Notes under the pieces: generated by a model
What the model was told of the DNA's origin: nothing
The model's input: only the letters and a program-made list of their open reading frames with translations
The model's database searches: none
Assembly (NCBI RefSeq): GCF_037038585.1
Contig: NC_092521.1
Span: 70,732,898-70,796,897, forward strand
Direction of reading: 5' to 3'
DNA from: Patagioenas fasciata
Taxonomy: Eukaryota; Chordata; Aves; Columbiformes; Columbidae
Length of the DNA stretch: 64,000 nucleotides
Part shown: positions 34,501-47,100 of the stretch, one piece after another
Layout: every line of letters starts with the position of its first letter
How positions within the stretch are numbered: position 1 is the stretch's first letter
Made by a program: the position numbers and the translations under genes

Positions 34501-36426
34501 TCCCACAACTTTTTTTTCTCATGGTTAGTTGTGTTTGTGTCTACTGGGTGCCATTCGTATTTTTTTAGGGGCTCTGAAAAAAGAAAAAATTAAAGTTCTT
34601 AGCTTCACCAGTCTATCAGGTGAAAACTAATGGATTCCGGCAGGGTAGTTTGTGAGGTCTGGTGGTATTTTGTACATTATTCTTTAAAAGTATTTGGAGG
34701 CTTTGATGACTTTTCAGAGCCTGCAGTGTGAACTCTTGTGATTTGCATTTGTTCCCTGCAATTTGCAGCTGCAGGCACTGCATTAGCTTTGTTTAACTAT
34801 AATGCCAAATGCCTTTAAAATAGGTATTTGAACTTTGGATTAAGGAGACTACTTTTGTAATATTAAAGGCTTTTTTACTGCACACATCAAATATCTAACT
34901 TTCAATGCAATCTTCCTGTTAGAAGTTTTGACAAAGCCATTGCTATATTCTTCATAACACATAAAGAGAAGCAGGGTCTTTAGAAATGCCTTTTGTGCCA
35001 TTTTCCTAGCAGCCTTTCCTTTTCAAAGTTTATTTTAAAATGTGATGAATTTGACACATCAGAAATGAGCAGTAAGAGAAGAGTCAAAGTGCTGTTCTGT
35101 TTGCATTTTACTTATACTTTATTTGAATTTTTTGCTACTGACTCAGTAAAGTTATGTTGACATCACACTTGCTGTTTATCAGTACTGTTATCTGGAGTGT
35201 GGACTTCTCACCAGAAATTGTATGCATGCTCTGCCTGGCAAGTTTAACCAAAATATTGCATAGATGAGAGAAATCTAACCCAAAAGTTGAGGTTAAATAC
35301 AGATTTCACTATGGTAAAATAGAGTTCTACACTGGAAAAAAACCTATGGCATGTAATATTTGACTTTGACTTTAAATGTTATTCTGTTTGCGTACACTGT
35401 GAAAGGAAGAAATGCCGCTGTGTAGTTAATGGAATTCTATGTATCCAGGGTGATTATTTATTACGCAGTATTTAACATATTTACCCACTGTCTCAAAAGA
35501 TTTAGGAATTAATTTTTCATATTAGATTTAATCTTATCTTTTTGAAAGTGAAAATGTGTTAGAGTGTCCCCATTTAGTTTGCATTCAGATTCTGATTAAT
35601 GTTTTCTGCAGTTATTCATGTGAACAAGTTCTTGATTTCTGAAATGCTCAGCTGAGAAAGATAAAAATGTCATGCTACTCATTTGCATAATCTTTAATGC
35701 AGTAACCACCTTGAAAATGCTGTACGTTTGTAGACTGAAAAAATGTGGATTAGCTGAGTAAGTAATCTGATTTATGAACTTAAGATCTTGGTGGAATGGC
35801 AAATAGTTTGTGAGCAATCTGGAGACTTAGCATGGTCATATAATTAATTTATTATTACTTCTAAATAAAGAATAAATTCACAGAAATAAAAATGTCCCAT
35901 TGAATTCATTAACAGAACAGGAGTTGAAGTCACTGAATAAATTGCTCACAGGGATTAGCTCATGCCTGTCTACTTGTTAGAGCAAGTGTTCTGGTGCTAT
36001 AGCACTCTTAGTTCTATAGTAATTTTGCACTTGCTTGTAGATTAGGGCTGTGGTATTTTTATTGCAGGTAGGATATAAATTTAAGTAAGGTAATATTACT
36101 AACTGTATCCCTAAGTGTTAGTAGGCCATCTGCAATTGTTCAGTATTATTTTCTCAATGAAAACCAAACAAAAACAACAACAAAAAAACAAGAATAAAAT
36201 ACAAAGATGCAGGCTTCAACCAATATGTGACACCTGCTTGATAACATCTTGACTTCATGGTTATTTGTCAGTGACACTTTTTTTTTCTCAAATGCAAACT
36301 AGAAATTCAGGTGCTAGATAAACCACTCTGGTGGGTGCTGAACTAGTCATACTGTATCCATTGTCTTAGCCAACGATTGTAAGAGTCTCTGCTGAGTTGC
36401 TAGTGTGCAAACCAGATGATGAGATG

Positions 36427-36610
36427 AAAAAAAAAAAACAAAAAAAAAACCAAAAAAAACCAACCAAAAAAACAAAACCAAAACCCCTAACTAGATTTGC
36501 AGAAGCTACCAAGCCAAGAGGAGGACTAGAATTTAGAGAAAAGGATTTTTTTGGTTGGTTGGTTGTTTTGGTGGATGGGGTTTTGTTTGTTTGGTGTATT
36601 TTTGTTTGTT
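36427..36610. repeat. A/C-rich tract and complementary G/T-rich tract about 60 bp apart
   Basis: 36427-36487 is A/C-rich (CCAAAAAAAACCAACCAAAA). 36546-36610 is T/G-rich (TTTTTTGGTTGGTTGGTTG). The two are approximately reverse-complementary, enclosing about 60 bp of unique sequence, so a long imperfect stem-loop is possible. Confidence 0.75.
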
Positions 36611-37664
36611 AGATTTTTATATATAAATAAATCAGCACAGACAAGCACAAATTCATAAATTATTTTTACAGCCAGTGATCTTTAAGAGTCTGGTGAGTTG
36701 ACCCTGGGAAATCTGTAGGGACCATGTGAGATGACCAAGAGAAGCAGATTAACACTGCTTCACACTAATGCAATTTTTGTGATATTCCGCCCAGAGATCA
36801 TCTCTTCTTGGGGAAAAAAAAAACGTTCTGCAAGACAGAACAGAAAAGAAATGAAAAATGAAAATTATTGGAACAACATAAATCACAAGCTGGTGTAAAA
36901 ACGAGTAAGGGTTGCAGAAGAAGGCTTTGTAGATCCTGCATGAGGTATGGGCTGAGTGTGGATTGGCGGAATCGCGATGCCCTGGGACACAGACGTCACA
37001 GATGCAGGAAGCCTGCAAGGCACGTTCTGTGATCCTTCCCCTTGTCAAAGCTTTGGCTGGGCTCAGTGTGAATGCTGTGTCTGGCTTTGGGCATCATGCT
37101 TCTAGACTCTCCAAATCTTTCCTGGCTTTCTTGAAGGGAAAAAGGGAATGCTCTGAGGTCTAGGAAGCATGATCTGGGAAGAGTGAGTGAAATGTTGGGT
37201 TATGTGTGTGGCATAAGAAGGAAGAGGAGCTGGAGGAGATTTCTGCAGGAAAGGAAGAACTGTTCTCTGTGACCATTGCAGATGAACTCAATTTCCTGAG
37301 CAGTATAGGCCATTTTTTATACACTAACCATACTCCACACAGGGGTTTTTTTACTAGTAATGACCCTACAGGAAGAATCTGTTTTGTTACCTTCTGCAAT
37401 GCACTCAGGTGGGTAATATTAATATGTAGAGGAATTTTGGTATTTGGGGGTGGGTGGTGGTGCTTGTTCGGCTGGTTGATGGTTGTTTTTTTTTTTTTCC
37501 TTTCAATGATGGGTTGACTACAATTTGAGAGGGCTTGGCTTTTCTTTCTAGGTTTTTGTAGGTAAGTCCAAGGATATGAAAGGCCACTGCAAGGGCAGAG
37601 GGACCATCTTTCCCTGTGTCTGTAACAATGAAGAAATAAAGAAATTAACTTTGAAGCAAGGAAG

Positions 37665-37863
37665 AGTCAGGTTATATCACAAAAAAAGCTTTTTTTAGAG
37701 AGGGCCAGCTTCACACTAGAATAGCTTGCTTTTGAAGGTTTTGAAAAACAGGTTAGACATCTACCACAAAAGATCATGCACAACTGATTCTGCCAAAAGA
37801 CAGGAGAGTAGATTAGATGACCTCTCAAGAATTTTTCCAGTTCTGTTTTCTGTGATTCTGTCA
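37665..37863 (+). mobile_element. Old CR1 3' fragment (plus strand)
   Basis: A diverged CR1 3' region: TTTTGAAAAACAGGTTAGAC, then AGATTAGATGACCTCTCAAG and TTCTGTTTTCTGTGATTCTG as the terminus. The expected GGTCCCTTCCAG is degraded to AATTTTTCCAG. The 5' boundary is approximate. Confidence 0.7.
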
Positions 37864-37917
37864 ATTCCATCGTTATTCATAAAAGGCATGTGCTTTCATG
37901 CAGAGAAGTGAGAATGT

Positions 37918-39150
37918 GAGGCTGGCCATACGGGGTCAGACTGTTTAACCCAGTACACTGCCCTTAGTGGGAGCTGAAAGCAGATGTGCAGGGAAGACTG
38001 TACAAACAGGGCAACTACACAGGATGACACTTGTTCTGCAGATGGTTTCTGTGTTTTTAGTAGCTCTTTGTAGATTCCAGTTCTATGAATTTATCTGGTG
38101 CTCCTTGAACAAGCCTGAGCTGTTAGTGTTCATAGTATCCCACAAGCAGAAGTTCTTGCAGCTGAGTCACGTGTGTGAAGACCCACTTTTTTCTCTTGGT
38201 TTGGAACCTGCCTCTCTTCTAGCTCCAGTTGGTGCTTTTTGGCTCTTACTTTGGAGAGACATTAAAGACCCACCCTCTCCATTGCCACTAAAGACTTTAT
38301 AGACCTTTACGTTATTCAGACTTAAACATTTCTGGTTTTAGACCCAAGAGTTCTAACTTACTTAGATATTTCTCATATGGAAGATGATATTTGGATTCTC
38401 CTTGCTACCTTGTTTTGAACATTTTCAGTTCTACTGAATATTGTTTTAAGAGGGTGGCACAAACTGCACACAGTATTTAAGATGCGGATGCTCCATAGGT
38501 TGCAAAGAGATGTTTTCTGTTCTGTTGTCAGTTCCTCTTCCAATAATGGTTTTTCTTTTTTGGACTGCTGTTGAACACTAAGCTTATGTTTCCCTAATCT
38601 GTCTGTTATGACCTCAGGGTCTCTCTTCCTGAGTAATACTGGTCAAGTCATTGTGTATGTGAAATTTGGACAGCTTTATTCTCCTGTGTATCATTTTACA
38701 TTTATCTATATTGAATTTCCTGTGCTGTTTTATTGACTAATTACTAAGTCACATAAGGTCTGTATGTAGTTCTTCATTATGAACCCTCACCTTCACTACC
38801 CTAAATAATGAAGTAGCATCAGCAGCTTTTGCCACCTTACTACACCCCATTCTAGCTTGCTTATTAATACAATGAGCGGCACAGTCCCAGGACAGATCTC
38901 TTTGAGGACTATTTACTTCCCCAACTCTTTCAGGCAATTATGTCCTATTTTTTGACAAGTTCTTACTCTGTCCAAGAACCTTCATTATTTTTTGGTATGT
39001 GCTTAGGTTCCTTAAGCTTTCTGGAAATCTATATAGATTGTATCAACTGGATTTCCAGTGTCTGTGTGCTCACAGACATAAAAATATGACAGTAGTAGCA
39101 AACAACATGATTCTCTTTCACATAAGAAACTATGCTGTTCACCAAATACA
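37918..39150 (-). mobile_element. Ancient CR1 LINE remnant, about 1.2 kb, minus strand
   Basis: In plus-strand view it follows the reversed order of old amniote CR1 elements. It starts CTGGCCATACGGGGTCAGAC and then TTAACCCAGTA. Next come ATGAATTTATCTGGTGCTCC, ACTTTATAGACCTTTACG, TCTCATATGGAAG and CTTGTTTTGAACATTTTCAG. Then follow GCACACAGTATTTAAGATGC, CATTTTACATTTATCTATAT, TGAATTTCC and AAGCTTTCTGGAAATCTATA. It is heavily mutated with no usable reading frame. It faces the fragment at 37665-37863, with 3' ends about 55 bp apart. The end near 39150 is approximate. Confidence 0.8.
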
Positions 39151-39679
39151 AATTTGTTAGTTTAATCATAGTATTATGTTCCTAGTTTGGATGTATAGAC
39201 TTTGTGTCTGCATTTTTAGAATACTGGAATTATAAATGGATGAATTTTACTGCTTGAAGGAAGATTTTGATGAAGAATGTCGCTAACAGTGTGCTGTTGA
39301 GTACGTCATATTATACAGTAAAAAGTTTTGCAAATGCATTTGAAGTTTTTCAATAGACATGATTAGTATTTTAAAAAACTAGATTATTTTTCAGCACTGT
39401 TTAGTGTTATTGCTGAGATTATTGACAAAAAATAAGTGTGTCAGCCTGTTGTAGTGTCCTTTTTATTTCCTAATTTATAGTTGAATATGGCTCAGCAAAC
39501 TTGAGTGAAAGGTGAAAGGAAAAAGAAGGGGTAGCTTCAAGTCAGGGTTGTGCTCCCCTGGTCGTGGCCTTTGCTCTGAGTTTGGCAGAAGAGCTGAGTT
39601 TACTTGCTTGCATTAGATGTATATATATATAGCTGTACACAAACAAGGAATTTTGCTAATTATTTCATTGTATGAGCAA

Positions 39680-41000
39680 GCTAATATCCCTGCTCCTTTA
39701 ATGGAGAGGAGCCCATCATTAAAAATGTAATGCGCATTTTTGTGTAATTAAAAATGGTGCATCTGAGCACTTTTCAAGGTTTTTCCCTTCCCCCAGTTCC
39801 TTCCTTCCTCCAACACAGTTCTGGGGGGGGGTGGGGGGTGGTGGTGGTGGTGTTTCCTGTAGCAAATATTAAGGGCTGATATGAACAGAAGATATTGTCT
39901 TTATCACTTTTCATCTTTCGTGATTGAAAGCAAATGTTTTCTGCATTATATTTTTTCTTTTAACTACAAATACCATTTAAATTCCACTCCTGAAAGGTTC
40001 CAAGGAATCCATCTTCTCCAGCTAAGGATCTGAGAATGCATATAATTATACCTAATAATTCCACCACTGTCAGATTAGATTGATTTTTAGTCACTTTTGT
40101 GCAGATTAGATTCAATTCAGGTGCTCAAAGTGAAAGAAGGTGCATTAATCTGCAGTGACATTCTGTCTCTCCCAATTAGCGAGTTCTAAGAGAGGTTAGA
40201 TAATGCAAGTTTGATGGTGTGAAGCATTTTTGTTCTCCCACGGACTTTAGTAAAGTTAAGGAGGTTTAGGCCTTCAGAGGTAACCATCAGCAATTTCAGT
40301 GTTGGGCCTACAAAAATAGGCGTGAAAAACTACTGGAATTCCTGACAGATTTAAAGGCTGGGGACAAATGATGGTGTTTAAACAGAGATTTTGAAGGAGA
40401 CGTTAAAAAAAAAAGAAATATCTATAATGTAAGCTTGTAGTGTCCACATCTCCATGCAATCAAAACATGTCTTTCAAAATTTGATTAGCATATTGACATT
40501 TATAATGTGTGGAAGTTTGCATGTAGTGGTTTATCTAATGCTGCATAACCTCGTTGTCTGACATGTATTGTTTCTGTGTAGTGTTGAAGGTCACACACGT
40601 GGTCAGACCATAATTTTAATTATTTTCAAAGCAACAGAACATTAGCATTACAGAAGCGAACAGTGAAGGACAAAGTACTGAAAAATGAAGTGCAAATAAA
40701 TGACATTGCAATGTGTGCGTGTCTTCTGATTTGGCAGAATTAATGCTGGCAAAGCTTTGCTGTAGCTCAAAGTATATGTTTATTGCTTAATTATCTCCGT
40801 TACTGAATATGCTCATTGCATAATCTGGGGAAACAGTAATTGAGTCCATTACTGTAGATAAACAATTGCCAATTTATAGTACTACAGAAAAAAAATCTTG
40901 ACTGTAAACAGATGTTACAAAATCTAAAATATTGATGCTATCTTATTTTTAACATGATGAAATCTTAAATGATTTCTTTAATGTGCACTCTGCCAATGCT
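39680..41000. promoter_or_regulatory. Candidate conserved noncoding/enhancer block
   Basis: This stretch looks non-repetitive and is dense in homeodomain-type motifs: TTAAAAATGTAATGCGC and GTGTAATTAAAAATGG (39720-39760), two identical CAGATTAGATT 11-mers (40071-40081 and 40102-40112), CCAATTAGCG (about 40175), TGCTTAATTATC and ACAGTAATTGAG (40780-40850). This is the style of vertebrate developmental enhancers, but conservation cannot be tested here. Confidence 0.25.
39822..39852 (+). repeat. G-rich tract (G runs then GGT repeats)
   Basis: CTGGGGGGGGGTGGGGGGTG is followed by GGT units. It has several G runs of 3 or more, so a G-quadruplex is possible on the plus strand. Confidence 0.85.
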
Positions 41001-41627
41001 TCTTGAAAATATTGCCAATATTTTTCTTATTTCTTGGAGGAAGGAGTCTACTCTGATTATCTTAAAAACATTTTTCCTTTTCACACTTGCCTTAATTTTT
41101 GTATGAGATATTAATTTTTTTGTTTATATTTTTGATGCTGATATGAGCTAATGTCAAGAAGCAAGTTCTTTGTAATAACTGAGGACTGGCTTTTGATTAA
41201 ATGAGAGCAATATAGGATGCAATTTTAACTGATGGAGAAATGATGATTTTGTAGGCGTGTAGGCATTTTTCAATCTCCTACTTAAAAAGGTATAATGGTT
41301 TCATCCTATTTTAGGAGTGTTTGCATAAATCCCAATTTAATGTTAAAACAAACAAAAACCCAAACCTGATAAGAGCTCAGTATTAACACCAGGAACTATT
41401 TTGAACGGCATGGTGACATGCAGGGGTTTTCCTGGAGATCATAATCTCTTCTAATTTTTAGATTTAATTCCTTATGTTTTACAAGGCTGTTAACCCACCT
41501 AATCCCAAAGCAGTGGTCAGTATCCACTTTCCCACTTTCATAAATCTTGAACCAATTGTTTAAAACTGTACCATAGGAAAGAGGGAATTTTGCTGCATCT
41601 CGAACACTCCATGTAAGAAATACGTTT

Positions 41628-41733
41628 GGGGGGGGGGGGTGTGTTTATTTATGAGGGGCTTTTTTCATTTGTTTGGGGGGTTGTTTGTGTTTTGTTTTGT
41701 GGGCTTTTTTGGTTTGGTTTGGTTTTTCTTTAT
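41628..41733. repeat. G12 run followed by G/T-rich low-complexity tract
   Basis: Twelve consecutive G at 41628-41639, then TTTG/GGTTT-type sequence to about 41733. Confidence 0.85.
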
Positions 41734-42106
41734 TGGTGATTATGAATTATCTAGTGCTTTAAAATACATAATTAGTAGACCCAACTCCTGCATCTGCAAG
41801 GACACCATAGTCTTGTCTGATTTCTGTTTGGATGAAGCAAGGCCTGGGCTGATTCCTCTTGGAGTCAGAGGAAAACTCTGCATTGACCATAGCAGGAGCT
41901 AGAATTCTTCCACAAAAAAAGGAGTTACTTTATGCACCTAAGAAAGTTATGTGACTCTAAAGCTGGAATTTGCACCTCTAATGTCATAATATGAGAATGA
42001 AGTTGCAACCTGTGTGAAGGACTTTCTGTCTTGTAACCGCTCCCTTGCTTTGTTAGGTTATGTATTCACGTTTTACAATATACGCTACATAGCAATGATA
42101 GATTTC

Positions 42107-42128
42107 AATATATATATATATATATATG
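42107..42128. repeat. (TA)n microsatellite
   Basis: About eleven alternating AT units. Confidence 0.9.
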
Positions 42129-42180
42129 TGAATATAGAGGGATTTTATTTTGTAGCGTAACTGGAAGTCACATTTGTAGA

Positions 42181-42290
42181 CGCACACACATATATAGATA
42201 CACACATATATAGATACACACATATATAGATACACACATATATAGATACACACATATATAGATACACACATATATATATATATATATATA
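42181..42290. repeat. 16-bp tandem repeat ending in (TA)n
   Basis: The unit ATATATAGATACACAC is repeated about five times without visible mismatch, then runs into (TA)n. An 89-codon minus-strand ORF over it (repeating IYVCIYICVY-like residues) is a by-product of the repeat. Confidence 0.95.
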
Positions 42291-44115
42291 AAATTTCTAT
42301 ACACATGCATGGAAGTGTGCATGTGAGTGAGTGTATGTAAAAAGCACTGCAGAGGGCTCTTGTACTATAATTAAAGTTTTGCTGTTAAGTATAGTAAGAG
42401 TGAGTACATGCTTCCTGTTATACAGAATTATTCTCCCAGTCTCAGGGGGCAATTTTGTATCTTATGTCTGCAAAATGAAACTGATCTCACAAATACTTAG
42501 CCCAGAAGTGTTCATTTAGTCTTGGAAGTAGTCCCACTGAATTTAATGAGCCCTTAGATGGTAAATACGTTGGGGCTCTTATTTTCCTTTGTGCCTTATT
42601 CAGTGCTAAGCACAATCTCCATTAGCTTTTACATTAACATCTACTGTTACTTACAGCAAAATGCTTTTAGGTTTTGGCTTGAAAATGATAATTCAAACAA
42701 TAAGCACAAAAACTCTGAAGTGAAGGACAATGATTAAATTAGAATTATTCCAAAATTACGTTTGAAGTATCTGGTTGGCTTTGTGAAATTTCAGAAGCTA
42801 CATCTTTGAGTATTGCTGCAGGGGCTGTCTGATTTGGCCTTAATTGGAAAAAGAGTCTTACAGCCATTGGGATTTTTGAGAGAGAAAGGATTGTAGGCCT
42901 CAGATAGTAAACATTCCAACCTGCTGATGAACACTGATGGTCAAGGCAACTCTGGTTTCTCTGTAGCTGGGAATAAGTGTAGAAAACCACAGCTTTTGTT
43001 AATTCCGATACTGACGTCCAAAGGTGTCCGACTGTTAGCCGCTGGGGTCCTCTGAAATTCATTCCAGCCAGCAGCATTCTTCCAGCTGACTGCACCGGCT
43101 CTGGATGAGGCTTTTCTTCTGCATGCTGCCCAAATCACATGCCTAAAATGAGCTTCCTGCAGGCTGGATTTGCTCAGTGGAATTGATGTGGTCTGACTAT
43201 ATATTTATTAATAAGCTATACATAGTGCACAAGCTCATTTTAGATAATTGACAGTTTGTTGTTGTTGGTTGTTTTTTTTTTTCCCCAGATGGTTTCAATC
43301 TTTACTTTCAGAGCAGAGGACAATTCAACCTTGCCAGCAAAGAATTTCAAAACTTTGTAAGTCTGTAAACTTTGTAAGTTTTTTTATTTAGTTAGAACAA
43401 CATTTCTGTTCTGGTGGTGTAAAACAACATCTCAAGCTGACCAGAGCTCTGCATGAGGCTTACAGTGACCATATTCCATTAGCATTTGAAACAATTAATA
43501 GGAAAATGTGTTTGTTGTTTAGGTATTTTTGTCTTGAGGGTTATCTGCTAGCATCTGTTTATTTTCTCTTTCGAGAAAAAAGAGAGAGGTAGGAAATGGG
43601 AAGAAGATGGAGCAGTAATAAATACAAATATAGCAATGATAAACTAGTTTGGTTTTATTGCCTGTGAGAAAATTAGGTGAGATTAGTTGATTTGTGTATT
43701 GGTTTTCCCTTGAAAGCTGTATTTGAAAGGCACATCTACTGCATTGGTTGTCATGTTAAAAAATTGTATTCTGGCCCAGCAGTGCTGTCAAGAAATACAA
43801 TATGTCCCACCTCATTAAGTACCATCTTTTTCGTCTCCATCTGTCTCATACAGCAGGAAAACTAGTTTCCAAACAGAAAAATAATAAATTTTGCACATTT
43901 CTTTTCTTCACCTCTGTATCTGTATTCATTTAAAAATTTGATCAAATTCTCAGGGAAGCACATCTAGATAAACAATCCTAATAAAGGTGCCATTTAGTAC
44001 ATCAGGGCCTGTTATTTGGAATGTAGTAAGGTGAGCAACTATGAGAGCCCAAACAAAAAATATGTTAGACACATAAGAGAATGAAAATATGCCCATTTAA
44101 TAGAAACATAAACTG

Positions 44116-44133
44116 TGATTGATTGATTGATTG
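44116..44133. repeat. (TGAT)n microsatellite
   Basis: About four and a half units of TGAT. Confidence 0.85.
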
Positions 44134-47100
44134 ACAGCATAGCTAGAAGAAATTTAGAAAGGCAGGTATTTCCCCTGTTTGAATATGTGACCAAGAGGTT
44201 CAACACTGGGTGTTAGAAGTAGTGCAGCCCTCCCACCTAAAAAGCCTGATTGATATGGAAGTAAATAACTGTGCCATATGCAAGTGAAATTCCTTGAAGG
44301 TTATGTGATTCATTACAGACAGTACTGTTCAAATTAAGGACCTGATCCGCCATGGCGAAAGTGCAACTTTGCCAACAAAGTAACTTGCCTCTTGCTTAAC
44401 CGAGGAGACAAAAGCAAACCGCAGGTGCTGGCTTTACTGTTGAAACTAAGAGGAAAGAACTCCAAAAGCCAGGAAGATAAGGCAACAAGAAAACCATTAA
44501 AACATTGCCTGTGTTTTCAGGTAATTGCTTTTATTGCTGCTCAGCTTTTGGAAATTCCAGCATTCTTCAGGTTAAAGTGATTCTCCTGATGAGACCTGTA
44601 TCGATGCCATCTCCTTATTCTTTACAGCAGCTGCTCAGAGGTCCTGCAAGAAATCAATTTGAAGCCTGTATTGTCTTTCTGGAGAATACTCCCAAAGACT
44701 GAATGAGGGGCTGTGATTAAACCTTTTTCTTTCAGAGGCTTCAGATCATATTGATACTCTTCAACTAGTTGGAGTTGTGATACTGAACAAATAAAACAGT
44801 GTTAACTTCAAAAGGTCACTCCTTTGCAAAGTCAGAGAGGGTGGCTATTGGCAGAAGTTGGCTGCACACATGGCTGAAGTTCCACATCAAAGGCTGGCTA
44901 GAAAATTGTTTTGCAGCTGAGGCAATACCAGAGGATGTGTAACTGCATGAATGAGTATTGTTTGCAATACAAAAAGCTGTTTTTAAAAAGTAAATACAGG
45001 TTTAGAAAAGCAAATAAGCAAGCATAATTTATTCCCTGCATCCTAAAATATTTACATGTTTAGTTCTATGTAGACACAAAAAGTAAGACCCCATGTTCAA
45101 GAGAAGAAATAAGCATACAAATCAGTTGCAGGCAACAGACATCAGTTACCAGTTTGCCACTAGGTGATGTTTAACAGTCTGAGCGTAATGAAAGGAATTT
45201 TCAGGGAGAATAGTTTACTGTGTCCTGGGCTATGCATGTGCTAAGGATGTCCAGACCATAGATAGTCTTTCAGCTAGGCAGATTTAACACCTATTTGCAA
45301 GGCAGGAGTGTATCTTTGAAGAAATCACTTTTCTCTTTCTCCAAAGCCTTCGCTTTATCTGAAGAAGGATATTTCAAAGCATAAAGCAACTTTTACTCTT
45401 AAGACTCTGCTAAACAGTGATATGCTGAAGTGAGATGCATGTAACTAAATAGGTGCATGACTTAATAATGAAGCACAGGAATGGGAGAGGATGTAAGACC
45501 TTTAATCCTTTTGGCACTATGTCACTGACTTGCTTTGCAGCCTCAGCCAAGGCCCCACTTTGCCTCCCAAAAAGCAGGGGTAACCTTACTTGCATTACAG
45601 GGTCACAAGTTTAGTTTGGATTCAGTGTGGTGTCTCCAGGCCTTGGAGTCAGGGTGGCCATTTGCCTGGCAAGAATGAGACCAAGACAGCTGCATCAGCA
45701 AAAGCTGTGAGAAACTCAGGTAAAAAAAAAAAAAGTAGACATACACGTTCACTTACCTAAGACTGGTACTAACCAACATGCCAGTGTTACTAATATTTAA
45801 TAATAGTCAGCTCTTGTGTACATTCAGATAACTAGACAAAGAGCAAGACTTTGTTTAGCTGCAAAGGTGCAACTTTAAAACAGTATTTTGGAAATGATGA
45901 TATTGTGCTTACTCTTGACTCCGATGGAAGTGATTAGCCAGGATGGGTGGAAATGCCTCAGAATCAGCATGGGTCAACTGGAATGCAGTTTATAACCCTG
46001 AACAGGTACTATTACCTTCCATGCCCACTGCCACTGCTGCATCTTGCTGTTGACTTTGTCAGACTGATGGGTTCACACAAAGGTTTGAAAAGGAAACTTC
46101 ACGTTCTTGCACTTTGACTTTATTCCATTGGCTCTTTTCCATAGCAGGCTTCAAGATCCCACGGGGACTTGTGATATTTGGGCATTGTATTAAGTGGTTT
46201 ATCGAAGCTTGCTGAAATACTTACTGAGATCTCTGCTCACGCACATCTGCTGCTCGATAACACGAGAAAGCTCGCAGACTTTTCCTTTTTGCATTGTGAG
46301 AAACCATCTCAGAAATGGCACTCTGGAGAGTTAAAACTTTTTTTAGAAAAGATTGGAAGAAAAAAATATATCTTAAAATATATTAATACAAAATGAAATA
46401 CATTAATTTACTTTAATGCTGCTATGCTGGTTCTAGACTGTATGCTCCAATTTTTTCTCATCTCCCTTCTAAGTGTATAGCTCGTTGCTTGCACAGTCTC
46501 TGTGCTTGTTACATTTGATGAAATAATCTTCCTGTGCTATCCATCTCTGCTAGGATTTCTGAGCATATATTCAAAAAACAATGCAGCTTATTTTTAATTT
46601 AACAATATAATACTGGGGTGGGGCTGGGGGTAAGGGAGGGGAGGTTTCTGTGTAATAGGCATGAAAAGAGTCTTTATCCTAGATCCATGACATTACTCTC
46701 CAGGTAGAATTATTTACACGGTGCAAAGGAAGAGTTAAAAAATGCAGGCAAGCCACGAGGTGAGAAGAAGAACTAGATCAACAGTTCAGGTAGAGCTTCC
46801 TTATTTTGTCCATTCCAAGCAATGCTGCTCTGGCTGCAGCAGCTGCTGTAGCTCTAGGGCAGAAACAGCAGCTGCCAAGTACTACCTTGAGGTGCTGGAT
46901 TTTTCTTCTGTAATCCCTCTCTGCTGGGCTCATGCTCAGCCACGGTGTTCTCAGTTCCAGTGCAGGATTTAGGAATCAGCCAGTAAGCATTAAAACAGGT
47001 CCAGATTGAGTGATTTTAACCACCTTGTCTAAAATCAGTGCATCCCTGGAAGAAAGGCAGTGAATGTAGTAATATCAAAGATCATTGCTACAGAGTAAGA

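Larger units (their letters stand above)
30878..37664. other. Intergenic stretch, no recognised gene
   Basis: AT-rich unique sequence with GTTT-type tract 33172-33216, A/C-rich tract 34442-34500, and the A/C and G/T pair at 36427-36610 listed separately. A GC-richer patch at about 33400-33900 contains several CpG and short overlapping minus-strand ORFs of 65-109 codons. None is recognisable. An octamer-like ATTTGCATAAT is at 35681-35691. Confidence 0.55.

Noticed and set aside
42053-42322. 89-codon minus-strand ORF with repeating IYVCIYICVY-like sequence
   Set aside because: Translation of the 16-bp minisatellite and (TA)n tracts.
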